Numbered from the stretch's first letter, positions 17,409 to 25,352 are shown. The stretch: 64,000 nucleotides of DNA from Bacteroidales bacterium (GCA_016285355.1 JAEEQP010000010.1:29570-93569); one strand, 5' to 3'. A program made the numbers and translations. The notes: generated by a model from the letters alone, not told the origin.

Positions 17409-18704
17409 TTATTTGTATTTCCGTTTCATGAACCAATGCTCAAACACAGAAACGCCTACGTTCATCTTGACGTACCGCTCTTGTATCAAGCCGGCTTCAC
17501 GCGTGCCGTATTGGCCCAATTCAAAAGCAAGATTCACCTTCGACAGCGTCTTTGGCAAGGGCAACGACATTCCCGCCGTAATGCCCACCTTATTAATAGA
17601 GTGTCCGCTGAGGTTCAGGTAGCCGTGTTCATAGAACCCGCCAATACGATAAGAAACCTTGGTGAAATAATTCGAAACAGAGGTATGACGCGGGGTAAAC
17701 TCCGCACCTACAGCCACATTCCAGGAATTCTGCAAGGTGTCGGTGACCCCTTGACGGGCAAATTTCGACCATTGCGTCCAATTGAAGTCGGCACCCACGC
17801 TCCATCGGTCGTTTTTCCGCAACACAAAGCCAAAGCCAAAGCCTTGGGGCATGGTAATTTTCGTGGAATGGGTCGTATTAGCAACGGTGTCAATCATATA
17901 TTCGATTTCCGTGTCGCTGTCCATTTCAATGGAACGCACAAACAAGGTCTGGTTGCCTTTCAGTTTGATTGGCTGCGTATAGGTAAGGCCGAAGCTCAAA
18001 TTCAGGTCTTTGCCCAGGTCGAAGTCGCACAGCATTCCATAGTCGAACATAAACGAGTTGACCATCAAATCGATGCTGCGCCTTGAACCAATCATGTAGG
18101 TAGAATCGGGAAAATAGAGAGTAGTCTCAGTTTGCGTATTACCAAACACATAGTAAGCGTTGGCACCAATAGAGAAATGCTTGCCCAATTTGAAGGCATT
18201 GCCCCAAAAAGCCTGATTCAGACCACCGGCACCTTTAAACTTTGTCGTATAGCCCCCGATTTCAGGCTTTTCGGAATTAATTGTCATAATGTAGCTCGAA
18301 ACGCTATAAGGTTGCACGCCAAGAGCCATCTTCCACCACGGAGTGAGGCAGAAGGACATCGAGACATAATCGAAGGAGGCGTTGTTAGAGCTCTCCGTCA
18401 GCGTTGATGTACTGAAATTGGACGACTTGAAATAGAAACCGGCATCGAAGAGGAAAGCCAATGAGTCGATTTTGGCGTATGAGGCAGGATTTTCCGTATT
18501 AATCATGCCGAAATCATACATGGCATTGGCCACACCACCCATGCCACTCAGTCTGACATTCATCGACTTATCCCTCACCTGACCCACGCCAAACAAGGAA
18601 TAGGGAGAATCCACGTCGGCTTGAGCCATAGCTTCCCTTCCGAAACAGGCCAATAATGTGACAATTAATATGCTTTTCAACAAAGATGTTCTCATAACTA
18701 TCAT
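17409..18704 (-). CDS. Outer-membrane beta-barrel protein, FadL/OmpP1-like
   Basis: A 431-residue protein with a signal peptide ending EAMAQ, then a beta-rich body with alternating hydrophobic strands and an aromatic final strand (VSVFEHWFMKRKYK). The start of the mature part (SPYSLFGVGQVRDKSMNVRLSGMGGVANAM) resembles the FadL/OmpP1-like barrels found in Bacteroidota. Transport of hydrophobic compounds is possible but not shown. ATG codons at 18704 and 18695 are both workable; the second puts the Arg of the signal peptide right after Met. It heads the TPR-lptC-CNNM-ppiD gene series. Confidence 0.65.
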   Translation of the reverse strand: MIVMRTSLLKSILIVTLLACFGREAMAQADVDSPYSLFGVGQVRDKSMNVRLSGMGGVANAMYDFGMINTENPASYAKIDSLAFLFDAGFYFKSSNFSTSTLTESSNNASFDYVSMSFCLTPWWKMALGVQPYSVSSYIMTINSEKPEIGGYTTKFKGAGGLNQAFWGNAFKLGKHFSIGANAYYVFGNTQTETTLYFPDSTYMIGSRRSIDLMVNSFMFDYGMLCDFDLGKDLNLSFGLTYTQPIKLKGNQTLFVRSIEMDSDTEIEYMIDTVANTTHSTKITMPQGFGFGFVLRKNDRWSVGADFNWTQWSKFARQGVTDTLQNSWNVAVGAEFTPRHTSVSNYFTKVSYRIGGFYEHGYLNLSGHSINKVGITAGMSLPLPKTLSKVNLAFELGQYGTREAGLIQERYVKMNVGVSVFEHWFMKRKYK

Positions 18705-18725
18705 AGTCTTTTACACGCTCTCACT

Positions 18726-18755
18726 TCCCCTCTTTAAGGGGGATTGAGGGGGGTT
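18726..18755. repeat. Short G/C-run hairpin repeat
   Basis: CCCCT-CTTTA-AGGGG forms a short hairpin with G-runs after it, in the leader region of the barrel-protein gene. Similar G/C-run hairpins are frequent between genes of this phylum. Its role is unknown. Confidence 0.3.
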
Positions 18756-18890
18756 GAGCGTGCAAATATCCGATTTTTTAACTCCACTGGCAAGTTTTTA
18801 TTGTTTTATTTATAGCTACAATTTGATAAACGACTGATTCTCTGCAAGAAACATTTTAAAAAAGAAAAAATTGAGAATTTTTACAGTTTT

Positions 18891-18924
18891 TTTGTTGTCC
18901 ATACGGAAATTTGTCGTATTTTTG
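18891..18924 (+). promoter_or_regulatory. Promoter of tRNA-Phe
   Basis: TTTG at 18891-18894 and TATTTTTG at 18917-18924, 22 bases apart, match the -33 and -7 elements of the Bacteroidota main sigma factor. The tRNA begins 15 bases further on. Confidence 0.7.
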
Positions 18925-18939
18925 CAGCCACAAAACGGA

Positions 18940-19012
<73 letters not shown>

Positions 19013-19020
19013 CCCCAAAG

Positions 19021-19050
19021 AAAAAGCCAGCCTTTTCGGTTGGCTTTTTT
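19021..19050 (+). terminator. Terminator of tRNA-Phe
   Basis: AAAAAGCCAGCC-TTTTC-GGTTGGCTTTTTT forms a seven-base G/C-rich stem with one G-T pair, extended by A-T pairs and ending in a T-run. Confidence 0.85.
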
Positions 19051-19063
19051 GTTATCCCCTTCC

Positions 19064-19137
19064 TTGTAGAGCTGTCGTACCACGGCAGCCGTTTTATTTT
19101 CGAACAAAGTGGCTGCCACAATGTGACAGCCCTACAC
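19064..19137. repeat. Palindromic repeat, TGTAGGGCTGTC family, copy 1
   Basis: A 74-base imperfect palindrome. The 27-base arms begin TTGTAGAGCTGTCG and GTGTAGGGCTGTCA when each is read inward and agree at 19 of 27 positions. A second copy of the same family is at 50811-50882. It lies between two terminators. Confidence 0.65.
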
Positions 19138-19141
19138 ATAC

Positions 19142-19172
19142 AAAAAAAGCACCTCAATTGAGGTGCTTTTTT
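19142..19172. terminator. Bidirectional terminator, end of peptide/lipoprotein transcript
   Basis: GCACCTCAATTGAGGTGC is a perfect palindrome with seven A before and six T after it, 16 bases beyond the stop of the lipoprotein gene at 19188. Confidence 0.88.
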
Positions 19173-19187
19173 CAAACTGGTATTCGA

Positions 19188-20297
19188 TTAGTTCTGTTGG
19201 GCCATAACATAGTCAAGAGTATAAGTCATAATATACCTCTTATAATACCCAACCTGAGTAGCCCAAAGATAATTAAGGGTTTGAGAATCATTACGATAGA
19301 AGTCGGTCTCATCAAGATGTACCTCAATAGTCTCAGTGGGAGTCTGTTTATAATGGAGATAAACCGTGAGATCGAAACCTTCACTCAAAGCAAGAGGACG
19401 AAGCATAAAGGAGAATTCGGTATTGGAAGTACCTAATTCCACACCCGAGTCATTCGTACTGCATATGCAGTTCAACATAATTTCCTTACCAGTCTTGGTA
19501 GGCATCCAGCCCAAATTCGACAAAGCAGGAGCAATCACATCGTCAACATAATCTTGAGTGAAATTTTTATAGTTAGTAAAGTATTCATCACTAACAGTCT
19601 GCAAATCCTCAGGTACAACCTTATGCAGTTTCAAGGAAACATCACCCGTAAGATTGTGGAATTTGTCTACCAACTTAATACTATCCACCACCATGGTGCC
19701 AGCAGCAGCGTTACTCGATCTGATTAAAAACGCAGCACTGCCAAACATATGATGCAAAGTGGCTTCATCGGTGAGCTTATCCACTTTAACAGCCATAGGC
19801 ATAGCTTTACCATCAACTAATGAGGCGTGATGGGTAGAAGTCTCATAATTCTCAAATTGCTGATGATCTTTAACCCAGAAAACCTGACGGTTCGCATTCC
19901 ACAGACGTAAATTAATCGAGTCTGGATTACCATTATCTTTTACCATGTCAACGGGATAGAAATAACGGTACTTTTCGGATTTCACGATACCGAGTGACGG
20001 ACCTCTAAAACGAGCGGTTGTGCCAGTAGCGTTACCAACCTTTGTATAAACGGCGCTAGAGGATTCATCAGCATTTGCTTCATCGGCAAGGTTATAGACT
20101 CTGATGTAGTCATTTTCATGCCACACAAATTGATAATTTTCATCGATGTAGGCCCTTTCACCATCTTCCACAAATCCAGGAACAACAATACTAATTGTCG
20201 CTTCACCATTTTCCTGATTCTTTTTGCAGGAGGTGGACACAAAGGTAAGCAATCCCATCATGCAAACAGCACCGATAATTCTTGTTACTTTTTTCAT
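19188..20297 (-). CDS. Fimbrillin-like lipoprotein downstream of peptide genes
   Basis: A 369-residue lipoprotein with lipobox STSC (Cys24). The segment FVWHENDYIRVYNLADE, the beta-rich body and the size resemble the fimbrillin/Mfa-like surface lipoproteins of Bacteroidales, but the match is weak and no polymerisation strand is evident. It lies 80 bases after the second small peptide gene, with no terminator between, and ends at the strong terminator at 19142-19172. So it is probably transcribed with the peptides and may be their partner, receptor or immunity factor; that is inference. The 80-base gap holds a doubled AATTAACAAATTA motif. Confidence 0.5.
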   Translation of the reverse strand: MKKVTRIIGAVCMMGLLTFVSTSCKKNQENGEATISIVVPGFVEDGERAYIDENYQFVWHENDYIRVYNLADEANADESSSAVYTKVGNATGTTARFRGPSLGIVKSEKYRYFYPVDMVKDNGNPDSINLRLWNANRQVFWVKDHQQFENYETSTHHASLVDGKAMPMAVKVDKLTDEATLHHMFGSAAFLIRSSNAAAGTMVVDSIKLVDKFHNLTGDVSLKLHKVVPEDLQTVSDEYFTNYKNFTQDYVDDVIAPALSNLGWMPTKTGKEIMLNCICSTNDSGVELGTSNTEFSFMLRPLALSEGFDLTVYLHYKQTPTETIEVHLDETDFYRNDSQTLNYLWATQVGYYKRYIMTYTLDYVMAQQN

Positions 20298-20377
20298 TTT
20301 TTTGATTTTTTAATTTGTTAATTACTAATTTGTTAATTCCTTGTTTCTTAGTTTCATTTACAATGTTTGGCTTAGAA

Positions 20378-20509
20378 TCATTTGTTTGGAGTCAAAGGAT
20401 CACCGCCTGTATCACCGGTAGTATCGAGAGAACCAGTAAGGACAGTTGCATTGAGACTCATCTCAATCACTTCAGCCACAGGGGCTTCATAAACATTCAT
20501 CTTTTTCAT
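20378..20509 (-). CDS. Small peptide A, candidate RiPP precursor
   Basis: A 43-residue peptide. It starts MKKMNVYEAPVAEVIEM, continues SLNATVL and ends TGSLDTTGDTGGDPLTPNK. The first half, with a Y-x-x-P-V stretch, resembles a leader; YxxP is the motif bound by PqqD-like recognition domains in lasso peptide leaders. The C-terminal half is small, polar and Gly/Thr/Asp-rich, like a core. It matches peptide B at 39 of 43 positions; differences are S18N, L28P, D33Y and T40H. It has no signal peptide and no cysteine. Related small MKK-YEAP peptides are common in Bacteroidales and of unknown function. Confidence 0.75.
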   Translation of the reverse strand: MKKMNVYEAPVAEVIEMSLNATVLTGSLDTTGDTGGDPLTPNK

Positions 20510-20534
20510 TTTCAAAGTTGAGTATTATACTACA

Positions 20535-20666
20535 TTATTTGTTTGGATGCAAAGGATCACCACCAGTATAACCGGTAGTATCGGGAGAACCAGTAAGGAC
20601 AGTTGCATTGAGATTCATCTCAATCACTTCAGCCACAGGGGCTTCATAAACATTCATTTTTTTCAT
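20535..20666 (-). CDS. Small peptide B, candidate RiPP precursor
   Basis: A 43-residue peptide, first gene after the promoter at 20760-20789. It starts MKKMNVYEAPVAEVIEM, continues NLNATVL and ends TGSPDTTGYTGGDPLHPNK. The gene is a tandem duplicate of peptide A, 25 bases upstream of it; nearly all changes are in the C-terminal half while the leader is preserved almost base for base, which is how RiPP precursor families diverge. The short spacer GTAGTATAATAC is itself a palindrome. The bases after the promoter include AATTAACTAATTAAC, similar to the motif between peptide A and the lipoprotein gene. Confidence 0.75.
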   Translation of the reverse strand: MKKMNVYEAPVAEVIEMNLNATVLTGSPDTTGYTGGDPLHPNK

Positions 20667-20759
20667 TTTTACTTAGATTTTAGTGAAACATTTTGTTAAT
20701 TAGTTAATTATATCAATTTATTATTGTTATCTTTGTTTTTATCCATAGAAATCACGCTG

Positions 20760-20789
20760 CAAAAATAATACTTATTTTTTACATACAAG
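20760..20789 (-). promoter_or_regulatory. Promoter of the two small peptides
   Basis: On the minus strand CTTG and TATTTTTG are 18 bases apart, close to the Bacteroidota -33/-7 layout. The promoter overlaps the last codons of the nucleotidyltransferase gene, so the peptides can be made independently of the enzymes, with a leader of roughly 90 bases. Confidence 0.65.
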
Positions 20790-21935
20790 AAAAAAAACAT
20801 CTTTTTTGTGGATTTTTTTTCCATTCGTTGAAATCTCATGATTGGTCTTTACAACACCTTGCCTTATCGAGTTTCGTAATTCCTTGAAAGCCAGGTCTGG
20901 AAAAATCCAAACCATACGCCAAAAGTCAAGCATAATACAACCTAAGGCGTGCAATTTGCGCAGAAAGAAAGTCTTTGGACGTTTGTTCTTGAACTTTCGG
21001 TTACGCATGAAATTGCCTTCCTTCATAATATGGTCATACAACTTTGATGCTTTACGTCGCATTTTCGCATTGTAGAACGGCATTTCGGCTTCAGGCAGGC
21101 CCAACTGATGCACGATGAGATAGCAAAAGGTTTGCCAAGGCCGTATCAAATGAAGGGATTCAAGGTCGTGGTGCAATTGTTCCGTATTAATCTGCCCATG
21201 ATAGGTGTGGAGGACTAATGTCAAGTCGCACAATTGTCGCCATCCTATGCCGGTGGTCAGGAAATGGTGCCAAGCGTGATAGAAGGTGAAGAAAGCCATA
21301 AACTCCTTGGATGGGATGCGAAGCCTCGCTCCCTCCAATTCCACTTCCCGAGAATGGATGAGAAGTCCTTGCCGCTCGATTTCCATATAAATGGCATTTT
21401 CTTTCTGCTCCTCAATTTCGGAACTGACGCGATGGATTTCAAGCGAATAATCGCCAAACTCGAGATTGAAGTGCCGACCTGAGTCGAGAACGACCCCCCA
21501 ATTATACGAACCAGGCAAGGAACGCAACACAGCACAAGCGGCATGAAACTTTTCGAGGCCGACGAAAAGATCGACATCGCCGAACTGACGCAGGTTGGGA
21601 TTGGGATAGTACTGTGCCAGACTAAACCCTTTCAAGAGCACTGGCTCGATGCCATTGTCGCGCAACAATTTCACTGCTTGCAGTAGGGTCTGCTTCAAAC
21701 GTATATGGAAAAACAAATTGGAGCGCATCTGGTTCTTCATCCAGCCCAACATCTCAGCATTAGGCAGTTGATCGGCAGGCATCTTCGTTGCGAGGTCGCA
21801 AAGCAAGGTGACCGTAGCATGATGTTCGGCCAAACGCATAACAGCCTGCCAATCAATTGCACCATTAATTGCCACCGTCCGATTCCAAATGGCCGATTGC
21901 AACAATGCAAAATATTGTTTTTCAGCGTTCGTCAT
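20772..21935 (-). CDS. Nucleotidyltransferase of PF14907 type (lasso N-like)
   Basis: A 387-residue protein of the nucleotidyltransferase family known as NTP_transf_5. The key motifs are LKG at 101-103 and the metal-binding GDVDLFV at 119-125 with Asp120 and Asp122. Homologues occur as tailoring enzymes in lasso peptide clusters (for example the paeninodin-type clusters) and beside HprK-like kinases, where they are thought to add a nucleotide or act on phosphorylated peptide; this is family knowledge. It follows the PqqD-like gene by 48 bases. The C-terminal 60 residues are basic and specific to this protein. The peptide promoter sits in its 3' end. Confidence 0.82.
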   Translation of the reverse strand: MTNAEKQYFALLQSAIWNRTVAINGAIDWQAVMRLAEHHATVTLLCDLATKMPADQLPNAEMLGWMKNQMRSNLFFHIRLKQTLLQAVKLLRDNGIEPVLLKGFSLAQYYPNPNLRQFGDVDLFVGLEKFHAACAVLRSLPGSYNWGVVLDSGRHFNLEFGDYSLEIHRVSSEIEEQKENAIYMEIERQGLLIHSREVELEGARLRIPSKEFMAFFTFYHAWHHFLTTGIGWRQLCDLTLVLHTYHGQINTEQLHHDLESLHLIRPWQTFCYLIVHQLGLPEAEMPFYNAKMRRKASKLYDHIMKEGNFMRNRKFKNKRPKTFFLRKLHALGCIMLDFWRMVWIFPDLAFKELRNSIRQGVVKTNHEISTNGKKIHKKDVFFLVCKK

Positions 21936-21983
21936 TGTTCAGCAATAACACCTTATTAATTAATTACCTTAATAATTAATTGC

Positions 21984-22253
21984 TCATTCCTCCACCACAT
22001 CCGCCTTTTTCCACGATTTCAGCAGTACATCGACATCTTTGGCGGCTGTTTCACGCGAAATATCCCAATTGTCAACCAATAAATCAACCAAGTTCTGAAC
22101 ATCAAATTCCTTTCCTTCCACTTCCATCCAAAGGAAAGCCGCAGTGGAATTCATTGAAATCATACGGCTTGAATCAGCCACCTCCAAACCTTCGGCAACC
22201 AAGATGTATTCTGTGCCTAACGGACGAAGCGTATAACCTTTCTTAGTTCTCAT
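21984..22253 (-). CDS. PqqD-like RiPP recognition element protein
   Basis: An 89-residue stand-alone PqqD-like protein. It shows the winged-helix pattern of this family: an N-terminal beta-hairpin region (YTLRPLGTEYILVAEG), the MNSTAAFLWMEVEG helix with the conserved aromatic, and a final helical segment (AAKDVDVLLKSWKKA). Such domains bind the leader of ribosomal peptides and hand the core to modifying enzymes. It lies 28 bases after the peptidase gene and 48 before the nucleotidyltransferase gene, in one operon. It is the strongest single sign that this locus handles a peptide substrate. Confidence 0.85.
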   Translation of the reverse strand: MRTKKGYTLRPLGTEYILVAEGLEVADSSRMISMNSTAAFLWMEVEGKEFDVQNLVDLLVDNWDISRETAAKDVDVLLKSWKKADVVEE

Positions 22254-22281
22254 GTCTTTTCGTTTTTATTTATGCTAATAA

Positions 22282-22719
22282 TCAAGCAAATAATTTATTC
22301 CATTTACGATATAATTTCAGCAAATATTTCCTCACCGGAAGCAAACGACACCACAACCTGCCCTTATTTGGCTTTCTGCATCGACCTGAGGGAGAAATGA
22401 TCTGGTCAACGACACCCAATACCTCCGAAAGGTTCCCTTTCTCCGTTCCTTGCAAGTTGCCATCACCCATCAACGTCACTTTTGTCCCATTAATGGCAAT
22501 TACCCGGTGAACGATAGGCCTACCATCAAAAACCGCCAGCACTATATCCCCCACTTTTACTCTTTCTGGTTTGCGTAACCTGACGCTATCTTTTCCGCCA
22601 TGAATGAAAGGCAACATGCTGTTACCTTTGAGCTCTTTCAACACAACCACCTTGCCTTCCTCAAGAAGATATGGCACCTGTGCCAAATTCCGATCATCGG
22701 GCGAAACAAATCCTTCCAT
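22282..22719 (-). CDS. Soluble S26/S24-type peptidase
   Basis: A 145-residue protein with a signal-peptidase-like fold. Motifs are GNSMLPFI with Ser34 as nucleophile, VGDIV, PIVHRVIAING with His71 where bacterial signal peptidases have Lys, and MGDGN with Asp86. This Ser-His-Asp arrangement is that of the ER/SipW type of family S26. Unlike those, it has no membrane segment, so it should act in the cytoplasm. The start is the ATG at 22719, which shares one base with the stop of the kinase gene (TGATG). A role as leader peptidase for the small peptides is inferred from the context. Confidence 0.75.
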   Translation of the reverse strand: MEGFVSPDDRNLAQVPYLLEEGKVVVLKELKGNSMLPFIHGGKDSVRLRKPERVKVGDIVLAVFDGRPIVHRVIAINGTKVTLMGDGNLQGTEKGNLSEVLGVVDQIISPSGRCRKPNKGRLWCRLLPVRKYLLKLYRKWNKLFA

Positions 22720-23588
22720 CACTTTGTGACCGTTTGATAGCAAAGGAAAGCGGCATCGGCATCCGGCAGACAATTAAGCTGATAACACGGCACTTTGCTT
22801 ACGACCATCGCATTGGTGATATGCAAGCCGTCCGCCATCTCCTTGATGAAGCGATATCCTGAAAAAGAAACGTATACCGAAGCATACGCTTCGGGCAATG
22901 TCTGACGGCGTATCTTGTTGGTCTTGGCCTGTTGTAAGTTGACGATGGCACCCACAGGTACGTCAAGGTTGCGGTAGCAAGGGGTCTTCCCGCTCCATGG
23001 AGAACCATAAACGCGAACCTCTCCTTCTTCCGTAACGCGAATCACCGGATTGTCATCATTCAACAGAGAGCAACCATTAATATTATTAATCCATAATTGA
23101 CTGTGCGTACTCTTTCCCGTACCACTCTTGCCCAAGAAGAGATAGCCTTTGCCATCTTTCACCGTGACAGAGGCATGCATCAAAAGCGTATTCTTGCGAG
23201 CCGTGGCAAAAGCAAACATCAACATCATCATCGTATTGATAGAGAAACTGATGCTGCCCAGCAAACGGAACTTTGCCTTCTTGAAAGCCTTATCCGTAAT
23301 CAAATAAACCCTGACGGGAGCATCCATTGTAGGCGCAATTTCCATCAACCACTGTCCATTCCATTCATAGAGTTCGATGCGAGGCATTTCCGAACCGATA
23401 CAACTCACTGTTATCCGCTTCTTGTCAGTAATATCAGGCAACGAATCTATCAATTCGGCGGTAAAAATACAATCCTCCGTATCGTCACATTGAAATGGAT
23501 GATAAGGTTCCATAACGCTCCAGCTCATGTCGTTTTCAGGCATGATGACACCAAACTGATGACCCGCAACCTTATACACTTTTTTCAT
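22719..23588 (-). CDS. HprK-like kinase of RiPP-associated type
   Basis: A 289-residue protein resembling the kinase domain of HPr kinase. Motifs are MHASVTV (about 137-143), a P-loop GKSGTGKST at 153-161, LLNDDNPV (175-182) with the acidic pair, and VYGSPWSGKTPCYRN. True HPr kinase has a different N-terminal domain and a partner HPr, neither of which is seen here. Relatives serve as kinases in lasso peptide clusters (PsmK/PadeK type, phosphorylating Ser) or as ScmC-like proteins beside PqqD-like genes. It is the first gene of the operon and has its own -7 element (23605-23612). Confidence 0.82.
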   Translation of the reverse strand: MKKVYKVAGHQFGVIMPENDMSWSVMEPYHPFQCDDTEDCIFTAELIDSLPDITDKKRITVSCIGSEMPRIELYEWNGQWLMEIAPTMDAPVRVYLITDKAFKKAKFRLLGSISFSINTMMMLMFAFATARKNTLLMHASVTVKDGKGYLFLGKSGTGKSTHSQLWINNINGCSLLNDDNPVIRVTEEGEVRVYGSPWSGKTPCYRNLDVPVGAIVNLQQAKTNKIRRQTLPEAYASVYVSFSGYRFIKEMADGLHITNAMVVSKVPCYQLNCLPDADAAFLCYQTVTK

Positions 23589-23604
23589 CGTACAAAATTT
23601 TGCG

Positions 23605-23612
23605 CAAAAATA
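23605..23612 (-). promoter_or_regulatory. -7 promoter element of the RiPP-type operon
   Basis: The minus strand reads TATTTTTG 16 bases before the ATG of the HprK-like gene. It faces the lnt promoter at 23704-23711. Confidence 0.55.
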
Positions 23613-23703
23613 GTGTTTTTTTCATTTACCTACAATATAATGGAGAAAAAAGACACTTTTGTTGAAATATTTGAAATGAGGGAAGCCAACACGCGGTTTT
23701 TTG

Positions 23704-23711
23704 TACTTTTG
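23704..23711 (+). promoter_or_regulatory. -7 promoter element for lnt
   Basis: TACTTTTG, a TAnnTTTG match, 18 bases before the ATG at 23730. It argues against any earlier in-frame start. Confidence 0.55.
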
Positions 23712-23729
23712 CGCAAATTTTTCATTATC

Positions 23730-25352
23730 ATGAGCAAAAAACTCAAAATACTGCTGGCACTTTTATGTGGAGGATTACTTACTGCCGCCTGGCCCACTTG
23801 GGGTATCGCGCCTTTGATTTTCATCGGATTTGTCCCTTTGTTGCTGCTTGAAGACCGCATCGCACTAGGTGAAAAGGGTAAACTGTTTTGGATTTCGTTT
23901 CTTGCTTTCTTCGTCTGGAACGTGGCTACCACATGGTGGATTTGGAACGCCACCCCTGCCGCCACTGCCGCCTGGATATTGAATGCCCTGTTTATGGCAA
24001 TCGTGTTCAACGTGTTTCACCTCACGAAGAAAAAAGTGTGCAACAACCCATGGGGCAACTTCTTCCTCATCCCATATTGGATGGCCTTTGAGATGCTCAC
24101 GTACCTGTGGGCAGCCAAATGGCCTTGGCTCAATTTAGGCAACGTTTTTTCTTCGCGAATTGAGTGGATTCAATGGTACGAATACACAGGCGTGGCCGGT
24201 GGAACGCTTTGGATCTTGGCAGTCAACATATTAATCACCAACATTATCTTGTTCTTCAAGTCGAAAGAGGCTAAGAAACTTTTCATCAGCATTGGGATTG
24301 AGTTGGTGGTACTGCTTTTACCCATCATCGTCAGCAACCGCATGTACAACCATTATGAAGAGCAAGGCAACGACACGGAAGTCATCGTCGTGCAGCAGAA
24401 CTGTGACCCTTGGAACGAGCAGTTTGACAGCCACTTCTACGATCAAGTCATACAAAACAACATTAATCTGTCGCTGCCTCTGGTCACACCTAAGACACGA
24501 TTCGTGGTGAGCAGCGAGTCAGCCATCCAGGAAGGCATCTGGCTGCATGAAACCGACCAAGCCAAGGCCTTGAATACCCTTCACGACTACATCAGGCAGT
24601 TCCCACAGATGGCTTTTGTCATCGGCGGTACCACCTACGAGTTTGTGCCCCGAGGCATGGAAAGTGACTTCCCTGCACGAGACATTGGCGACGGCAAGCA
24701 TTTTTACTACTGCCACAACTCGGCCCTACTTATCGACACGATTAATATGCAACACCGCAACAAGTCGCAGCTCACGCCTGGCGTGGAAGCCATTCCCGAA
24801 TGGATGGGCTTTTTGAAAAACTACAGCATCACCATGGGCATTGCACGCGGTACGCTGAAGACCGACTCTGAATCGAAAGTCATGACATTTGACGGACACA
24901 AAGTGGCTGTACCTATCTGTTATGAGTCGGCCTTTGGCGAATACGTCAGCACTTTCTGCAAGAAAGGCGCCGACCTGATTTTTGTTATCACCAACGACGG
25001 CTGGTGGGGACACACGCCCGGTTACCGTCAGCACTTCGAATTCTCGAAGCTTCGCGCCATCGAAAACCGCCGCTGCATTGCTCGCTCTGCCAACACAGGC
25101 CGTTCTGGATTCATTAATCAGCGCGGCGACGTACTACAACAAACCCATTATTGGGTGCCTGATGCCATCCGCGAGACGTTGAAAGCCAACACCAAAGTCA
25201 CCTTTTACGCCCAGCACGGCGACTACCTCAGCCGCATCGCGGTGTATCTCACTTTTGTGCTACTCATCACTTGGGGTGCCGTAAGCCTTATCAAATGGAA
25301 CAGAGCCGACACTAAGCCCGCCAAGAAAACTGCCAAGCGTAAGAAGAAATGA
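23730..25352 (+). CDS. lnt: Apolipoprotein N-acyltransferase
   Basis: A 540-residue inner-membrane enzyme that adds the third acyl chain to lipoproteins. It has six to seven N-terminal membrane segments (to about residue 215), then a nitrilase-like periplasmic domain with VVSSESAIQEG (general-base Glu), the Lys region of the domain, and the nucleophile Cys in VAVPICYESAFGEYV, and one C-terminal membrane helix followed by a Lys-rich tail. The ATG at 23730 follows the promoter; the frame stays open far upstream but that part lies antisense to the kinase gene. The stop overlaps the dus start by four bases. Confidence 0.9.
   Translation: MSKKLKILLALLCGGLLTAAWPTWGIAPLIFIGFVPLLLLEDRIALGEKGKLFWISFLAFFVWNVATTWWIWNATPAATAAWILNALFMAIVFNVFHLTKKKVCNNPWGNFFLIPYWMAFEMLTYLWAAKWPWLNLGNVFSSRIEWIQWYEYTGVAGGTLWILAVNILITNIILFFKSKEAKKLFISIGIELVVLLLPIIVSNRMYNHYEEQGNDTEVIVVQQNCDPWNEQFDSHFYDQVIQNNINLSLPLVTPKTRFVVSSESAIQEGIWLHETDQAKALNTLHDYIRQFPQMAFVIGGTTYEFVPRGMESDFPARDIGDGKHFYYCHNSALLIDTINMQHRNKSQLTPGVEAIPEWMGFLKNYSITMGIARGTLKTDSESKVMTFDGHKVAVPICYESAFGEYVSTFCKKGADLIFVITNDGWWGHTPGYRQHFEFSKLRAIENRRCIARSANTGRSGFINQRGDVLQQTHYWVPDAIRETLKANTKVTFYAQHGDYLSRIAVYLTFVLLITWGAVSLIKWNRADTKPAKKTAKRKKK

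Noticed and set aside
20378..20666. Classical lasso peptide precursor reading of the small peptides
   Set aside because: No cyclase or B2 protease gene is present, and the Asp needed for ring closure at position 7 or 8 is replaced by Tyr in peptide B.
22719..23588. True HPr kinase/phosphorylase
   Set aside because: The N-terminal domain differs, no HPr or PTS genes are near, and the surroundings are RiPP-like.
23097..23729. Longer N-terminus of Lnt
   Set aside because: This part is antisense to the kinase gene; the lnt promoter and signal start are at 23704-23730.
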